Source: Hymenobacter jeongseonensis (GTDB taxonomy: Bacteria > Bacteroidota > Bacteroidia > Cytophagales > Hymenobacteraceae). Taken from it: a DNA stretch of 64,000 nucleotides. Within the stretch, counting starts at the first letter, position 1, and every line of letters starts with the position of its first letter. The notes under the pieces were generated by a model. It did not search any database. It was not told the origin of the DNA and saw nothing but the letters and a program-made list of their open reading frames with translations. The stretch covers positions 248,001 through 312,000 of the forward strand of contig NZ_JADQDQ010000005.1 of assembly GCF_015694725.1 (NCBI RefSeq). Direction: 5' to 3'. Made by a program: the position numbers and the translations under genes. Positions 24,643 to 33,348 of the stretch are shown piece by piece.

Positions 24643-25968
24643 GTGCCGCGTTTCCTCCTGCTTTTCCTGGTCCTGATTGCCTTGTTCAACCTGAGCCGGG
24701 TGCTGCGCGAACCCCGCCCCGATGCCGACCGAGCCATGGATTTCCGAACCTGCTACGTGGGCCAGGCCGTGCTGCGGGCCGGCCAAAACCCCTACGACGA
24801 CGCTACGCTGAAACGCGGCTGGCAGCGCATCGTGCAGCAGGAAAACCTAACCAGCCGCACCCAGCCCGGCCTGCCCAACCTGCCGTTTCTGTACCCGCCG
24901 TGGGCAGCGGCCTTGTTTGGTGGTACCGTGGGGCAACTGCCGTATGCCTTGGCGTGGCCGCTGTGGGGCGCGCTGGCACTCCTGAGCCTAATGTTGCTGG
25001 GCTGGCTGTGGCCGAAAATTTTGCAATCCGAATCGGGGAAACAGATGCAGTGGTGGCACTTCCTGCTGGCTGCCCTGGCCCTGAAAGGCACTGTTCCGGC
25101 GTTGCTCACGGGGCAACCCACTTTTGCGGCGCTGGCGCTAGGCGTGGGTGCGCTGGCCGTGGGCCACAGGACGGCCTGCCGGTACTTGCCACGGCTGAGC
25201 AGCGCCACGGAGACGCATGATTCTACTGGTATAGTTTTCCAAAATCCATCTATCAACCCATCGGCGTGGCCGGCTGTCCTGGCCGGTGTATTGCTGGGAT
25301 TCGCCGCTTTCAAGGTGACACTGCTCTTGCCTTTTGCCGCGTGGTTTATGTGGAAAAAGCAGTGGTTGCCACTGGTTGTAGCAGCCGGCATAGTAGCGCT
25401 GCTGAGCGTCGTGGCGTGGCATTGGGCCGGTACGCCGGCCGAATTGTTGCCCACTTACCAGCACTTGGTGGGGCAGGTGCGCGCCCAATCATTCGACCCC
25501 GCTGACCCCGACTATCCCCTTACCCAAGGCATGACGCTGCGGGTGGAGTTGGGCAATGTGCTGGAATGGCTGCGGCCGGGCAGCAGTGCCTGGCATCCGG
25601 TGCTGCACGGGGCGCTGTGGCTGGCCGCCGGGCTGCGGCTACTCTGGCTGCGGCAGCGCAGTGCCCCACTAGCCGATTGGTATCTGTTTCTGGTACTCAG
25701 CACGCTCACTTTGCTCACCACGTATCACCTGTACTACGATGCCGTGCTGTTGCTGGCGCTGCTGGCATTTGCCCCTACGCTTTCCAAGCCGCTGCGATGG
25801 CTGCTGCTGGTACTGGTGCTGCCCCTGCTGCTGCCTCTTAACGGCCTAGCTTTGGCACTGGGCAACCCAGTGGCGCTGCATTTTGTGTATTTCCTGGTGC
25901 CGTTGGGGCTGCTGGGGGTTTTGGTATTGTTGCTGACAAGGCCGGTGCGGACCTTCCCGAATAAGTAA
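24643..25968 (+). CDS. GT87-like (DUF2029) integral membrane protein
   Basis: This 441-residue protein has about ten hydrophobic segments. An early loop, MDFRTCYVGQAVLRAGQNPYDD (near 32-53), and FLYPPWAAALF near 82 are the pattern of GT87-type polyprenol-phosphate mannosyltransferases, where an acidic residue after the first helix is catalytic. It would add sugars to a lipid or polymer at the outer face of the inner membrane; the substrate is unknown. Start: GTG at 24643 with TAACTTGC 6 bases upstream, another possible leaderless start. Confidence 0.75.
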   Translation: MPRFLLLFLVLIALFNLSRVLREPRPDADRAMDFRTCYVGQAVLRAGQNPYDDATLKRGWQRIVQQENLTSRTQPGLPNLPFLYPPWAAALFGGTVGQLPYALAWPLWGALALLSLMLLGWLWPKILQSESGKQMQWWHFLLAALALKGTVPALLTGQPTFAALALGVGALAVGHRTACRYLPRLSSATETHDSTGIVFQNPSINPSAWPAVLAGVLLGFAAFKVTLLLPFAAWFMWKKQWLPLVVAAGIVALLSVVAWHWAGTPAELLPTYQHLVGQVRAQSFDPADPDYPLTQGMTLRVELGNVLEWLRPGSSAWHPVLHGALWLAAGLRLLWLRQRSAPLADWYLFLVLSTLTLLTTYHLYYDAVLLLALLAFAPTLSKPLRWLLLVLVLPLLLPLNGLALALGNPVALHFVYFLVPLGLLGVLVLLLTRPVRTFPNK

Positions 25969-26070
25969 GCCCAACGCGGCCGGTCCCGGGCTGATGAGTT
26001 CCGGCAAAGCGCAAACACGACTCGGCACGGTTTTTTCGTTTAGCCCGATTATACGCTGCTTCTTTCTCTT

Positions 26071-27162
26071 ATGAAACGCCTCTTTCTCGCTTTTCTTCCT
26101 TTACTGTTGGCCTTCACGGCCCGCGCCCAGCGGCCCACCGACATCTGGTATTTCGGCCAGCAAGCCGGCCTGACCTTCGCGGAAGGCAACGCGCCCAAGC
26201 CGCTCAACAACGGCAAAATGACCACCTACGAGGGCTGCGCCGTGGCCACCACGGCCAAAGGCGAGCTGCTGTTCTACACCAACGGCGAAACCGTGTGGAA
26301 CCGCAAGCACCAGCCCATGCCCAACGGCCGCAAGCTCATGGGCAGCGGCAGCAGCACCCAATCGGCCCTCATCGTGCCCGACCCGGGCGCGGGCAATGTG
26401 TTCTACATCTTCACGGTGGCGCCGCAGGGCACGCCCAACGGCCTGCGCTATTCCATCGTGGACATGACCCGCGACGACGGCTTCGGCGACTTGCCCCGCG
26501 TGAACCTGCTGCTCATTCAGCCCGTGGCTGAGAAGCTGGCCGCCGTGCGCCACACCAACGGCCGCGATACCTGGGTGGTGGCCCACCGCTGGAATTCCAA
26601 CGCCTTCGTGTCCTACCTCGTCACGCCCGATGGCGTGAGCGGCAAACCCATCATGAGCAACGTGGGCAGCATGAACGCCGGGCCCGGCCGCAACGCCATC
26701 GGCGCCCTGAAGTTCTCGCCCGACGGCCGCTGCTTGGCCGCGGCGCTCTGGCGCGAAACCAACAAGTTTGAAGTCTATGATTTTGACCGCAACACCGGCA
26801 AGGTGAGCAACCCGAGCAGCTTCGGGCCCTACGCCGAAGCGTATGGCGTGGAGTTCTCACCCGATGGCAGCAAGCTCTACGGCACCTGCAATGGCGTGGG
26901 CGGCGGCCAAACCGAAATCTGGCAGTTCGACCTCAAAACCAAAGACAAAACGCTGGTTGGGAAATCGGCCAACCGCAAAATCGGCGCCCTGCAGCGCGGG
27001 CCAGATGGCCGCATCTACGTGGCCCGCGAAGACAACCCGAACCTGGGCGTTATTCAGAACCCCAACGCGCTGGGCAAGGAATGCCAATACGTGGACGAAG
27101 GGTTGAAACTAGCCGGCCGGCGCAGCAAACTGGGCCTGCCAGCCTTTGTGGTGGTGCCGTAA
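26071..27162 (+). CDS. Secreted WD40-like beta-propeller protein
   Basis: This 363-residue protein has a signal peptide (to about residue 19, FTARAQ) and repeated propeller-type blades: KFSPDGRCLAAALWRETNKFEVYDFDRNTGKV near 209, EFSPDGSKLYGTCNG near 258, GPDGRIYVAREDNPNLGVI near 311. The N-terminal DIWYFGQQAGLTFAEG resembles propeller domains of gliding-motility and type IX secretion cargo proteins of Bacteroidota. However, no C-terminal sorting domain or PKD repeats follow, so it probably stays in the envelope. The function is unknown. Start: ATG at 26071. Confidence 0.8.
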   Translation: MKRLFLAFLPLLLAFTARAQRPTDIWYFGQQAGLTFAEGNAPKPLNNGKMTTYEGCAVATTAKGELLFYTNGETVWNRKHQPMPNGRKLMGSGSSTQSALIVPDPGAGNVFYIFTVAPQGTPNGLRYSIVDMTRDDGFGDLPRVNLLLIQPVAEKLAAVRHTNGRDTWVVAHRWNSNAFVSYLVTPDGVSGKPIMSNVGSMNAGPGRNAIGALKFSPDGRCLAAALWRETNKFEVYDFDRNTGKVSNPSSFGPYAEAYGVEFSPDGSKLYGTCNGVGGGQTEIWQFDLKTKDKTLVGKSANRKIGALQRGPDGRIYVAREDNPNLGVIQNPNALGKECQYVDEGLKLAGRRSKLGLPAFVVVP

Positions 27163-27175
27163 GTAGCCCCTTACG

Positions 27176-28588
27176 TTATTCCTTCCGGCCAATATTGAAG
27201 CGCAGAAAGCCCAGCGCCAACGAGTAGTGAGGAGACTTTTCGCTTAAGTACCCGAGAACATCGCGCGAGCTTACCCCCGCCTCCCAAATGGGCGTGACTA
27301 GCGTGACACCCAGCGGGAAGTTGGCCCCGTAGCCCGCGCCGCCGCTCACGCCGCTGCTCAAACGCAGCCAGCGCACGGGCTTGTAATCAACCCCCAGCCC
27401 CATAAAAGGCGAAGTCAAGTTACCGGAAACCTTATTAAGGGGCGCGGTGAAGTCAATCCCGGCCTCGAACAGGCTGCTGATGCGCACGCCCACGCCCACG
27501 CGCAGCTTGCCTGGCAAATCGGCTTTGCGCTTCTGCTGGGCGTCGTAGTCGAACAGGTTGGTTTCGTTGGTGTCAAACTGGTCGACTACTTCTTTCAGTA
27601 CGTCGTAGCTGTCGATGCCCGTAGCAGTAGTAGCCTTCAGTTCTTGGTCGGCCGCCGTCACCACGTTGCCCTTCCAGGTCATGGAGCCGAGGTCGGTGAC
27701 GGAAACACCGAAGCGCATGAACTTGCCCACTTCGGCCGCCAGGCCCAGGTCGTAGCCGTGGCCGCGGCCCACCGGGTTCAGCCCCGAACCGGTTTCGTAG
27801 TTGAAGTTGGGGCTGCTGGTTAAGGAGCCGTAATTGATGCCGAAGATGGGCGAGAGGGCCGAGTAAGCATCCAATTTCCCGTCTTCCGCCCGGATATCGG
27901 CAATACCGATGCCCTGAATGTAGCGGTAGCCCGCGCCGGCCGTGAGCTTAACGCCGGGCTTGTCCACCACCAGCATGCCGTAGGAAATGTTGTACTCGCT
28001 GGTCCAAGCCAATTGAATAGCCGTGCCGTCCAGAAACTCGGACAAGAGCGGGGGCGGTAGCGCGGCCGTGCCCGTGGTGGGGTAATACGGCTGGATGCTG
28101 GCGGCATTCTTGCCGTTCACAATCACATCGGCCGCGTTGCGGTTCATGGCCAGGTGGGCACTCATGCGCTGGCGGTTGCTGAAGGCCAGCCCGCCCAGGC
28201 CATAGGGCAACGCCACGGAAACGCCGAGGCTGGTGGCGTCGAGGTTAAAATTAAAGGCATTATCCCCCGAAAAGCCGTCCACCAGTTCCGCCCTTTCGGC
28301 CGGGCCCACCGATTGGGTACGCTCGAAAATGATGCGCTCAAACAAGGTCTTGCTCAGTGAGCGCGACCCCACGCCCAGGCCCAGCTCGCCGATGGTGAAG
28401 GAAACGGTGGACTCGCCCTCGCGGCCCAGATTGGCGGGGTTAACGCCGATGGCCTGATAGCCGGGCGCAAAGGTGTTGATGACGCCGCCCCGGCCAGTAG
28501 CCGAAAAATTACTAGGCTCGATTTGGGCCCACACGGCAGCGGGCAGGGCCAGCAAAGCGGCCAGGGGCAAGAGGCGAAGTGGGTTCAT
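27176..28588 (-). CDS. DUF5723-like outer-membrane beta-barrel protein
   Basis: This 470-residue protein has a signal peptide (LPLAALLALPAAVWAQ) and then alternating beta strands to the C-terminus, with NTFAPGYQAIGVNPANLGRE near 38-57, a form of the FadL/PorV-like 'NPA' motif. The end, HYSLALGFLRFNIGRKE, is an aromatic-rich final strand. It is predicted to sit in the outer membrane; its cargo is unknown. It converges with the propeller gene (13 bases apart) and diverges from meaB. Confidence 0.8.
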   Translation of the reverse strand: MNPLRLLPLAALLALPAAVWAQIEPSNFSATGRGGVINTFAPGYQAIGVNPANLGREGESTVSFTIGELGLGVGSRSLSKTLFERIIFERTQSVGPAERAELVDGFSGDNAFNFNLDATSLGVSVALPYGLGGLAFSNRQRMSAHLAMNRNAADVIVNGKNAASIQPYYPTTGTAALPPPLLSEFLDGTAIQLAWTSEYNISYGMLVVDKPGVKLTAGAGYRYIQGIGIADIRAEDGKLDAYSALSPIFGINYGSLTSSPNFNYETGSGLNPVGRGHGYDLGLAAEVGKFMRFGVSVTDLGSMTWKGNVVTAADQELKATTATGIDSYDVLKEVVDQFDTNETNLFDYDAQQKRKADLPGKLRVGVGVRISSLFEAGIDFTAPLNKVSGNLTSPFMGLGVDYKPVRWLRLSSGVSGGAGYGANFPLGVTLVTPIWEAGVSSRDVLGYLSEKSPHYSLALGFLRFNIGRKE

Positions 28589-28733
28589 AGGGCGCGGGAA
28601 GTCGGCATACGCTTTGGCGAGGCCTTCCTACCGGTTAGCTTGCCGTATTGAATGCGTAAAATAAGCCGCCGCCGTGCAATTCGGCGCTTAGCGTGTTGCT
28701 TTGCCAGCGGGCCGATGCCGCCCGTTCTAATCT

Positions 28734-29738
28734 ATGCCTCCCAAACGACTTTCTGCCGCCGAGTACACCGCCGGCCTTCTGGCCGGCAACCGCACGGTGC
28801 TGGGCCGCGCCATCACACTGGTCGAAAGCACCCTGCCCGCCGACCAAGCCCTGGCGCAGGGAGTGCTACAGGCCGCGCTGCCCCACACGGGCCGCAGCCT
28901 GCGGGTGGGCATCACGGGCGTGCCGGGCGTGGGCAAAAGCACGTTCATTGAGGCGCTGGGCCGGTATTTAGTTGAAACGTTGGGCAAGAAACTGGCCGTG
29001 CTGGCCGTGGACCCCAGCAGCCAGCGCGGCGGCGGCAGCATTCTGGGCGATAAAACGCGGATGCCCTGGCTCTCGGCCCACCCGGCGGCGTTCATCCGCC
29101 CCTCCCCCGCCGGCGGCAGCCTGGGCGGCGTGGCGCGGGCCACGCGCGAAGCTCTGCTCTTGTGCGAAGCAGCCGGCCACGACGTCATTTTTGTGGAAAC
29201 CGTGGGCGTGGGCCAGTCCGAAACCACGGTGCACGGCATGGTCGATTTTTTCCTGCTGCTGCTGCTGGCCGGGGCCGGCGACGAGCTCCAGGGCCTCAAA
29301 CGCGGCATCATGGAAATGGCCGATGCCCTGTGCATCACCAAGGCCGACCACGGCAACGAGCAGGCCGCCCGCCGCGCCCGCGTCGACTACCAGAGCGCAC
29401 TGCACCTGTTTCCGCCGTCGCCGTCGGGCCAGGTGCAGCCGGTGCTGCTCACGTCGGCAGTGAGCGGAACCGGCTTAACAGAAGTGTGGGAGGTAATTGA
29501 ACACTATGCCGCGGCTACGCAGGCAAGCGGTTATTTCCAGCAGCGGCGGCAGCAGCAGCAGTTGCAATGGCTGCACCAGAGCATCGTGCAAGAGCTGGAA
29601 ACCCGGTTTTATGCCGATGCGGCCGTGCGCCTCCGCCTACCTGCCGTGCAACAAGCCGTGGCCGCCGGAAGGCTGACACCCTTCGCAGCGGCCACGGAAT
29701 TGCTGGGCTTGCCCGCCGGCGCTACAAGGCCGCAGTAG
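28734..29738 (+). CDS. meaB: Methylmalonyl-CoA mutase-associated GTPase MeaB
   Basis: This 334-residue G3E-type GTPase protects and reloads adenosylcobalamin-dependent methylmalonyl-CoA mutase. Seen: Walker A GVPGVGKST near 62-70, AVDPSSQRGGGSILGDKTRM near 91-110, switch and Walker B VETVGVGQSE near 156-165, and the ITKADHGN base-specificity motif near 202. Length is usual. Start: ATG at 28734. The mutase itself is not in the window. The last 17 bases overlap the convergent gene at 29722. Confidence 0.93.
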   Translation: MPPKRLSAAEYTAGLLAGNRTVLGRAITLVESTLPADQALAQGVLQAALPHTGRSLRVGITGVPGVGKSTFIEALGRYLVETLGKKLAVLAVDPSSQRGGGSILGDKTRMPWLSAHPAAFIRPSPAGGSLGGVARATREALLLCEAAGHDVIFVETVGVGQSETTVHGMVDFFLLLLLAGAGDELQGLKRGIMEMADALCITKADHGNEQAARRARVDYQSALHLFPPSPSGQVQPVLLTSAVSGTGLTEVWEVIEHYAAATQASGYFQQRRQQQQLQWLHQSIVQELETRFYADAAVRLRLPAVQQAVAAGRLTPFAAATELLGLPAGATRPQ

Positions 29739-30210
29739 CCAGCCCGCTTTCCACGCGGCGCGTCATGGTTTCGCGCACGGCAATGGTGGTGGCGCCGGGC
29801 GTTGGGGCCGCTACCTGCACTTCGTAGCGGTAGCGGTTGGGGCCCACGTGCAGCACAACGGCGTAGCGCCCAACGGGCAGGTCATTGAATTTGAGCAAGG
29901 TGCCGTAAGCCGGTTCCTTGTGGATTTCGTTGAGTATCCAGCTGCCGTTGTCCAGCTTAATTACCCGCAGCGTGGCCGCCTTGTTGGTCGCATTGTTGAT
30001 GCGGACCCGCAGACTTTGGGCGTCGGGCTGCGTCACTTGCACCGGCTGGTTGCTCTCGGCGTGGGCAGAACTGGCCATGCCGAGGGCAACCAGCCCCAAC
30101 AGGCCGAAGAGCACCGGCCGGCCGGCCTTGGCAGCGCCTAAAGCGCGGTGTGTGGTAGATTTTACGTTAGCAAAGGACTGGGCAACGGGACGGATGAAGG
30201 AAGTTTTCAT
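29722..30210 (-). CDS. Hypothetical secreted protein
   Basis: This 162-residue protein starts at ATG 30210 (MKTSFIRPVAQSFANV) with an unusually long N-terminal region. A hydrophobic segment (VLFGLLGLVALGMASSAHAES) ends near residue 53 with a good cleavage site. The exported part is a compact beta-rich domain of about 105 residues (LRVRINNATNKAATLRVIKLDNG, GRYAVVLHVGPNRYRYEVQV), as in small Bacteroidota proteins with an Ig-like fold. No function is known. Its stop lies within the end of meaB on the other strand. Confidence 0.75.
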   Translation of the reverse strand: MKTSFIRPVAQSFANVKSTTHRALGAAKAGRPVLFGLLGLVALGMASSAHAESNQPVQVTQPDAQSLRVRINNATNKAATLRVIKLDNGSWILNEIHKEPAYGTLLKFNDLPVGRYAVVLHVGPNRYRYEVQVAAPTPGATTIAVRETMTRRVESGLATAAL

Positions 30211-30587
30211 GACAATCAGAAAAAAGGGATGGTGAAGGATGGGAAACATACCCCTGGCTAGGCCGGCGCAAGGCAAATGCTCGTGTCCGGTTTCGAGCAT
30301 CTGCCACCCAGGGGCATCAGGGTAAATTCCAACGTTATGCCAATTTTACAACCAATTGCATTTCAAATCATTACCCGATAACTTGGTATAACTTTTCTTT
30401 ATAAATGTGTTCGCGGCCGGGCACTTGTTCGATTATGAACACCTGCTGGCGCGGGCCCTCCACAATGCCGGCAAGACACTTCACCAAAAGTGACACTGCA
30501 AACCGCTCGAAAGCAAAGAAGCCCGCGACCAAAAAGGCCACGGGCATCCAAAATATCGGTCACGAAAACTCCTATAGTCCCTGTTCG
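30211..30587. other. Intergenic region between two minus-strand genes
   Basis: The 377 bases hold a hairpin terminator for the DUF5916 gene (30521-30545) and an AT-rich stretch (30330-30405) likely to contain the promoter of the gene at 29722-30210. The plus-strand frame at 30405-30722 has no coding character. Confidence 0.5.
30521..30545 (-). terminator. Hairpin terminator after the DUF5916 gene
   Basis: On the minus strand GCCCGTGGCC pairs with GGTCGCGGGC (two non-Watson-Crick positions, loop TTTTT), followed by TTCTTTG. It lies 43 bases after the stop at 30588. Confidence 0.55.
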
Positions 30588-33188
30588 CTAGCTGCGGCGA
30601 GGGCGCAGGGTAAGGTAGTCGAGGTAGTAAAGCACCTTCACCGACACGGAGTTGTTGTGCGGCGTGTTGATGGTGCTGTTGAAGTTATCGAAGTACTGCG
30701 GTGTGGCCCGCTCGGCGAATAACTCGTCGGCGCTGGCGTTCTTCCACACCACGCTCACCTGCGAGCCGGGCGCAAACCACCACGAGTACACCGCGTCCAC
30801 GTTGAAGGCGTTGTACGTGTTGTCGCGGTTGCGTCCGTAGTCCACGGCCGTTTCCACGCCATCGGGGCGCAGGCGAGAGAAGTCGCGGTAATGCACATTG
30901 CTCACGTAGTGCCGCGCACGGATATTGAACGACATGCGGTTGGTGAACGTGTAAGTGGCCGTGGCCGTGTTGGTGACGGTGGTGACGTGGCGGCGGCCCA
31001 GCAGCACGTCGCCGTTGCGGCCTCCAAAGCTGGTTTGGAGGGCGGCGTCTTCGGCAATGCGTTCGTTGAGGCCGCCCGCGTACCCAATCTGGTTTCGGCG
31101 CCACTCGTAGTCAACCCGGTAGATGAAGCTGAGGTGGTTGCTGGCCCGGTAGCGCGGGCTCAGGCTCAGGGCTAAGGTTTTGCGGTCGGTGCGGTCGCCG
31201 TCGGCGGCAAAAAAGCGCGCGCCGTACCGGACATCGTACGCAAATTTCTTGCGGTAATCAGAGGACAAAAAGCCGTTCAGGGCAAAATTGGTGGGTTTGC
31301 GCACGAAATAACGGCCGATGGGCGAGCGGCGCGGGTCGAAATAGTCGCGGGTCACCGGCGCGGCATCCAGGTCGAGGCCGGTGGTGAGGAAGTTTTTGGT
31401 GAAGGTGGTATTTCCGCCCAAATACAAGACGGTACTCTGGTAGGAAAAGGGCTTTTGCAGCCGCGAATACTCCACGCTGCCGTAGGTCCGCAGGTTGTTT
31501 ACCTTCCAGAAAGGCTTGTAGATGTTATAGTTCGCATTGAGCGACTGCGTCACGTTGTTGTTGCTGAACAGAATGCCCAAGTCGTTGGGGTTGTAAGTAT
31601 TCGACTCGATACCGTGGTCGACGCTCCACGTGAAGTTGCCGCTGATTTTACCAAAATTCAGGTAGTACTTATAGCCGTCCTGGTCGGTAATTTTCTGGTC
31701 CGAATTGAAGTTTGTGCCGCGGCGGTTCGAATAGACCACCTGGCCGTTGATGGCATACGCGTTGGCTTTGTTGGCGAAGCGGAACAGGCCGCCGGTGACG
31801 TTGGCGTCGTAGGTGCTGCCGGCCCGCGTGACGTTGGTGTTGATGAGGCTCACGAAGGAGTTATTCTTCAAACTCTGGTCGAGCACCACGATGCTGTAGT
31901 TGGCAAAGGGCTGGGTGAGCACGTCGCGGCGCACGCCGCTGGTGCTGTCCTGCACCGTGGCGTAGACGTCGTTGCTCAGCGCGTTGAACACGCCCACGCC
32001 CAGGCCCTTGCTCGTGCGCCCCGAGACCTTGGTGGCGTTGAGCAGGCGCGTCACGCCCGGGTTCTCCACCACGAACTCGCCCCCGCGCCGGCTGCCGTCG
32101 GCCTGGCGCTCGCCCCGGCGCAGCTGCCCGGTCACTTGCCCGAAGCCGATGGGCGTGGCCCCGACCCGGCGCGAGTAGAACAGCCCGCCCTTGTTGAACA
32201 GCTCCGTGCCTTCGGTGAAGAACTGCCGGTTTTCGGTGAACTGGACCTCGAAGGGCGAGAGGTTGAGCACCTGGTTGTCGCTCTGCACCTGGCCGAAGTC
32301 GGGCACGAGCGTGGCGTCGAGCGTGAAGCTTTCGTTGATGCCCCACTTCACGTCGGCCCCGCCGTTGAAGCTCGTGCTCGTGTTTTTCTTGCCCTGCTCG
32401 TTGAAGGGAAAGTGGTTGACGTAGCTCGACACGTAGGGCGTGAGCGAAAGGCGCAACGGCGGCTTGAGGTCGCGCAGGCCCGTGAGCTCGCCCCACTGGT
32501 TCACAAAACCCGACACCTGGGGCTTCACCTCGTTCCAGAAAAACTTCTGGCGGGTGCTGCGCCGCTGCCGGCCAAAATTCAGCCCCCACACTTGCTCATC
32601 GGCTTTACTGAAGCGAATGGCCGAGAAGGGAATGCGCATTTCGGCCACCCAATCGGTGCCCTGCAAGGTGGTGCGCGAGTCCCACACGGCGTTCCAGTTG
32701 CCGTCTTCGCCGGTGGCGGGCGAGTTGCGCAGGTCTACTTGCACCCCGCCCGGCGTCAAGAGGAATTCGTAGCCGTTTAGGTGGTCGTTGTAGGTATCGA
32801 TGAACACGCCAAACCAGTCGGAATTACCAATGTTGTCGCGGGCGCTGAGCTCGCGCAGGATGGAATCCTGCGACACATCGTGCATGATGGCGCCCACGTA
32901 AATCGCGGCGTCATCGTAGAGAATGCGCACCTCGGTGGGGTATTTTTCGGGGCGGCCCGGCGTGGGTTCCAGCTCGTAAAACTGCGAGGCAATGGGCGCA
33001 GTCTGCCATACGGCTTCGTCGAGCATGCCATCGAGCTTGAGAGGCGTGTTGATGCGCACGGCCTGGAGCTGGCGCTTGGGAGCCGGCTTGGCGGCGTCGG
33101 TGGCAGCCGAAATGGGCGCCGGCACCTGTTGGCCGTGGGCCATGTTCGCAAAAATCCCTAACCAACAAACCAGTAAAAAACAACGCAT
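30588..33188 (-). CDS. DUF5916 protein with N-terminal CBM9-like domain
   Basis: This 866-residue exported protein has a signal peptide (to about residue 19, NMAHGQ), a carbohydrate-binding family 9-like domain (about 42-230: LKLDGMLDEAVWQTAPIASQF, VRILYDDAAIYVGAIMHD, WVAEMRIPFSAIRF), and a long beta-rich C-terminal region that looks like an outer-membrane barrel (DUF5916: TLVPDFGQVQSDNQVLNLSPFE, FTENRQFFTEGTELF). This combination is common in Bacteroidota; members are predicted to sit in the outer membrane, ligand unknown. Start: ATG at 33188. It ends in a hairpin. Confidence 0.88.
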   Translation of the reverse strand: MRCFLLVCWLGIFANMAHGQQVPAPISAATDAAKPAPKRQLQAVRINTPLKLDGMLDEAVWQTAPIASQFYELEPTPGRPEKYPTEVRILYDDAAIYVGAIMHDVSQDSILRELSARDNIGNSDWFGVFIDTYNDHLNGYEFLLTPGGVQVDLRNSPATGEDGNWNAVWDSRTTLQGTDWVAEMRIPFSAIRFSKADEQVWGLNFGRQRRSTRQKFFWNEVKPQVSGFVNQWGELTGLRDLKPPLRLSLTPYVSSYVNHFPFNEQGKKNTSTSFNGGADVKWGINESFTLDATLVPDFGQVQSDNQVLNLSPFEVQFTENRQFFTEGTELFNKGGLFYSRRVGATPIGFGQVTGQLRRGERQADGSRRGGEFVVENPGVTRLLNATKVSGRTSKGLGVGVFNALSNDVYATVQDSTSGVRRDVLTQPFANYSIVVLDQSLKNNSFVSLINTNVTRAGSTYDANVTGGLFRFANKANAYAINGQVVYSNRRGTNFNSDQKITDQDGYKYYLNFGKISGNFTWSVDHGIESNTYNPNDLGILFSNNNVTQSLNANYNIYKPFWKVNNLRTYGSVEYSRLQKPFSYQSTVLYLGGNTTFTKNFLTTGLDLDAAPVTRDYFDPRRSPIGRYFVRKPTNFALNGFLSSDYRKKFAYDVRYGARFFAADGDRTDRKTLALSLSPRYRASNHLSFIYRVDYEWRRNQIGYAGGLNERIAEDAALQTSFGGRNGDVLLGRRHVTTVTNTATATYTFTNRMSFNIRARHYVSNVHYRDFSRLRPDGVETAVDYGRNRDNTYNAFNVDAVYSWWFAPGSQVSVVWKNASADELFAERATPQYFDNFNSTINTPHNNSVSVKVLYYLDYLTLRPRRS

Positions 33189-33299
33189 ATACCTACTTCA
33201 GAACACTAAATATTGGGTAAGCCCATAGATGAGGCAAAGGTCCGAAAGTTGCTTGCTACAGCCTAATGCTTCGGGTTAATTTCGATGGGCTGAAAACAG

Positions 33300-33332
33300 A
33301 AAGGCCGGCATTCTTTGGGAATGCCGGCCTTT
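33300..33332. terminator. Intrinsic terminator after the M56 gene
   Basis: AAAGGCCGGCATTC (33300-33313) pairs perfectly with GAATGCCGGCCTTT (33319-33332), 14 bp with a 5-base loop. It lies 17 bases after the stop at 33349. Confidence 0.85.
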
Positions 33333-33348
33333 GCAGGGCTTCGGGGTA

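Noticed and set aside
30405..30722. 105-codon plus-strand frame
   Set aside because: Runs across the terminator and into the antisense of the DUF5916 gene; no coding character.
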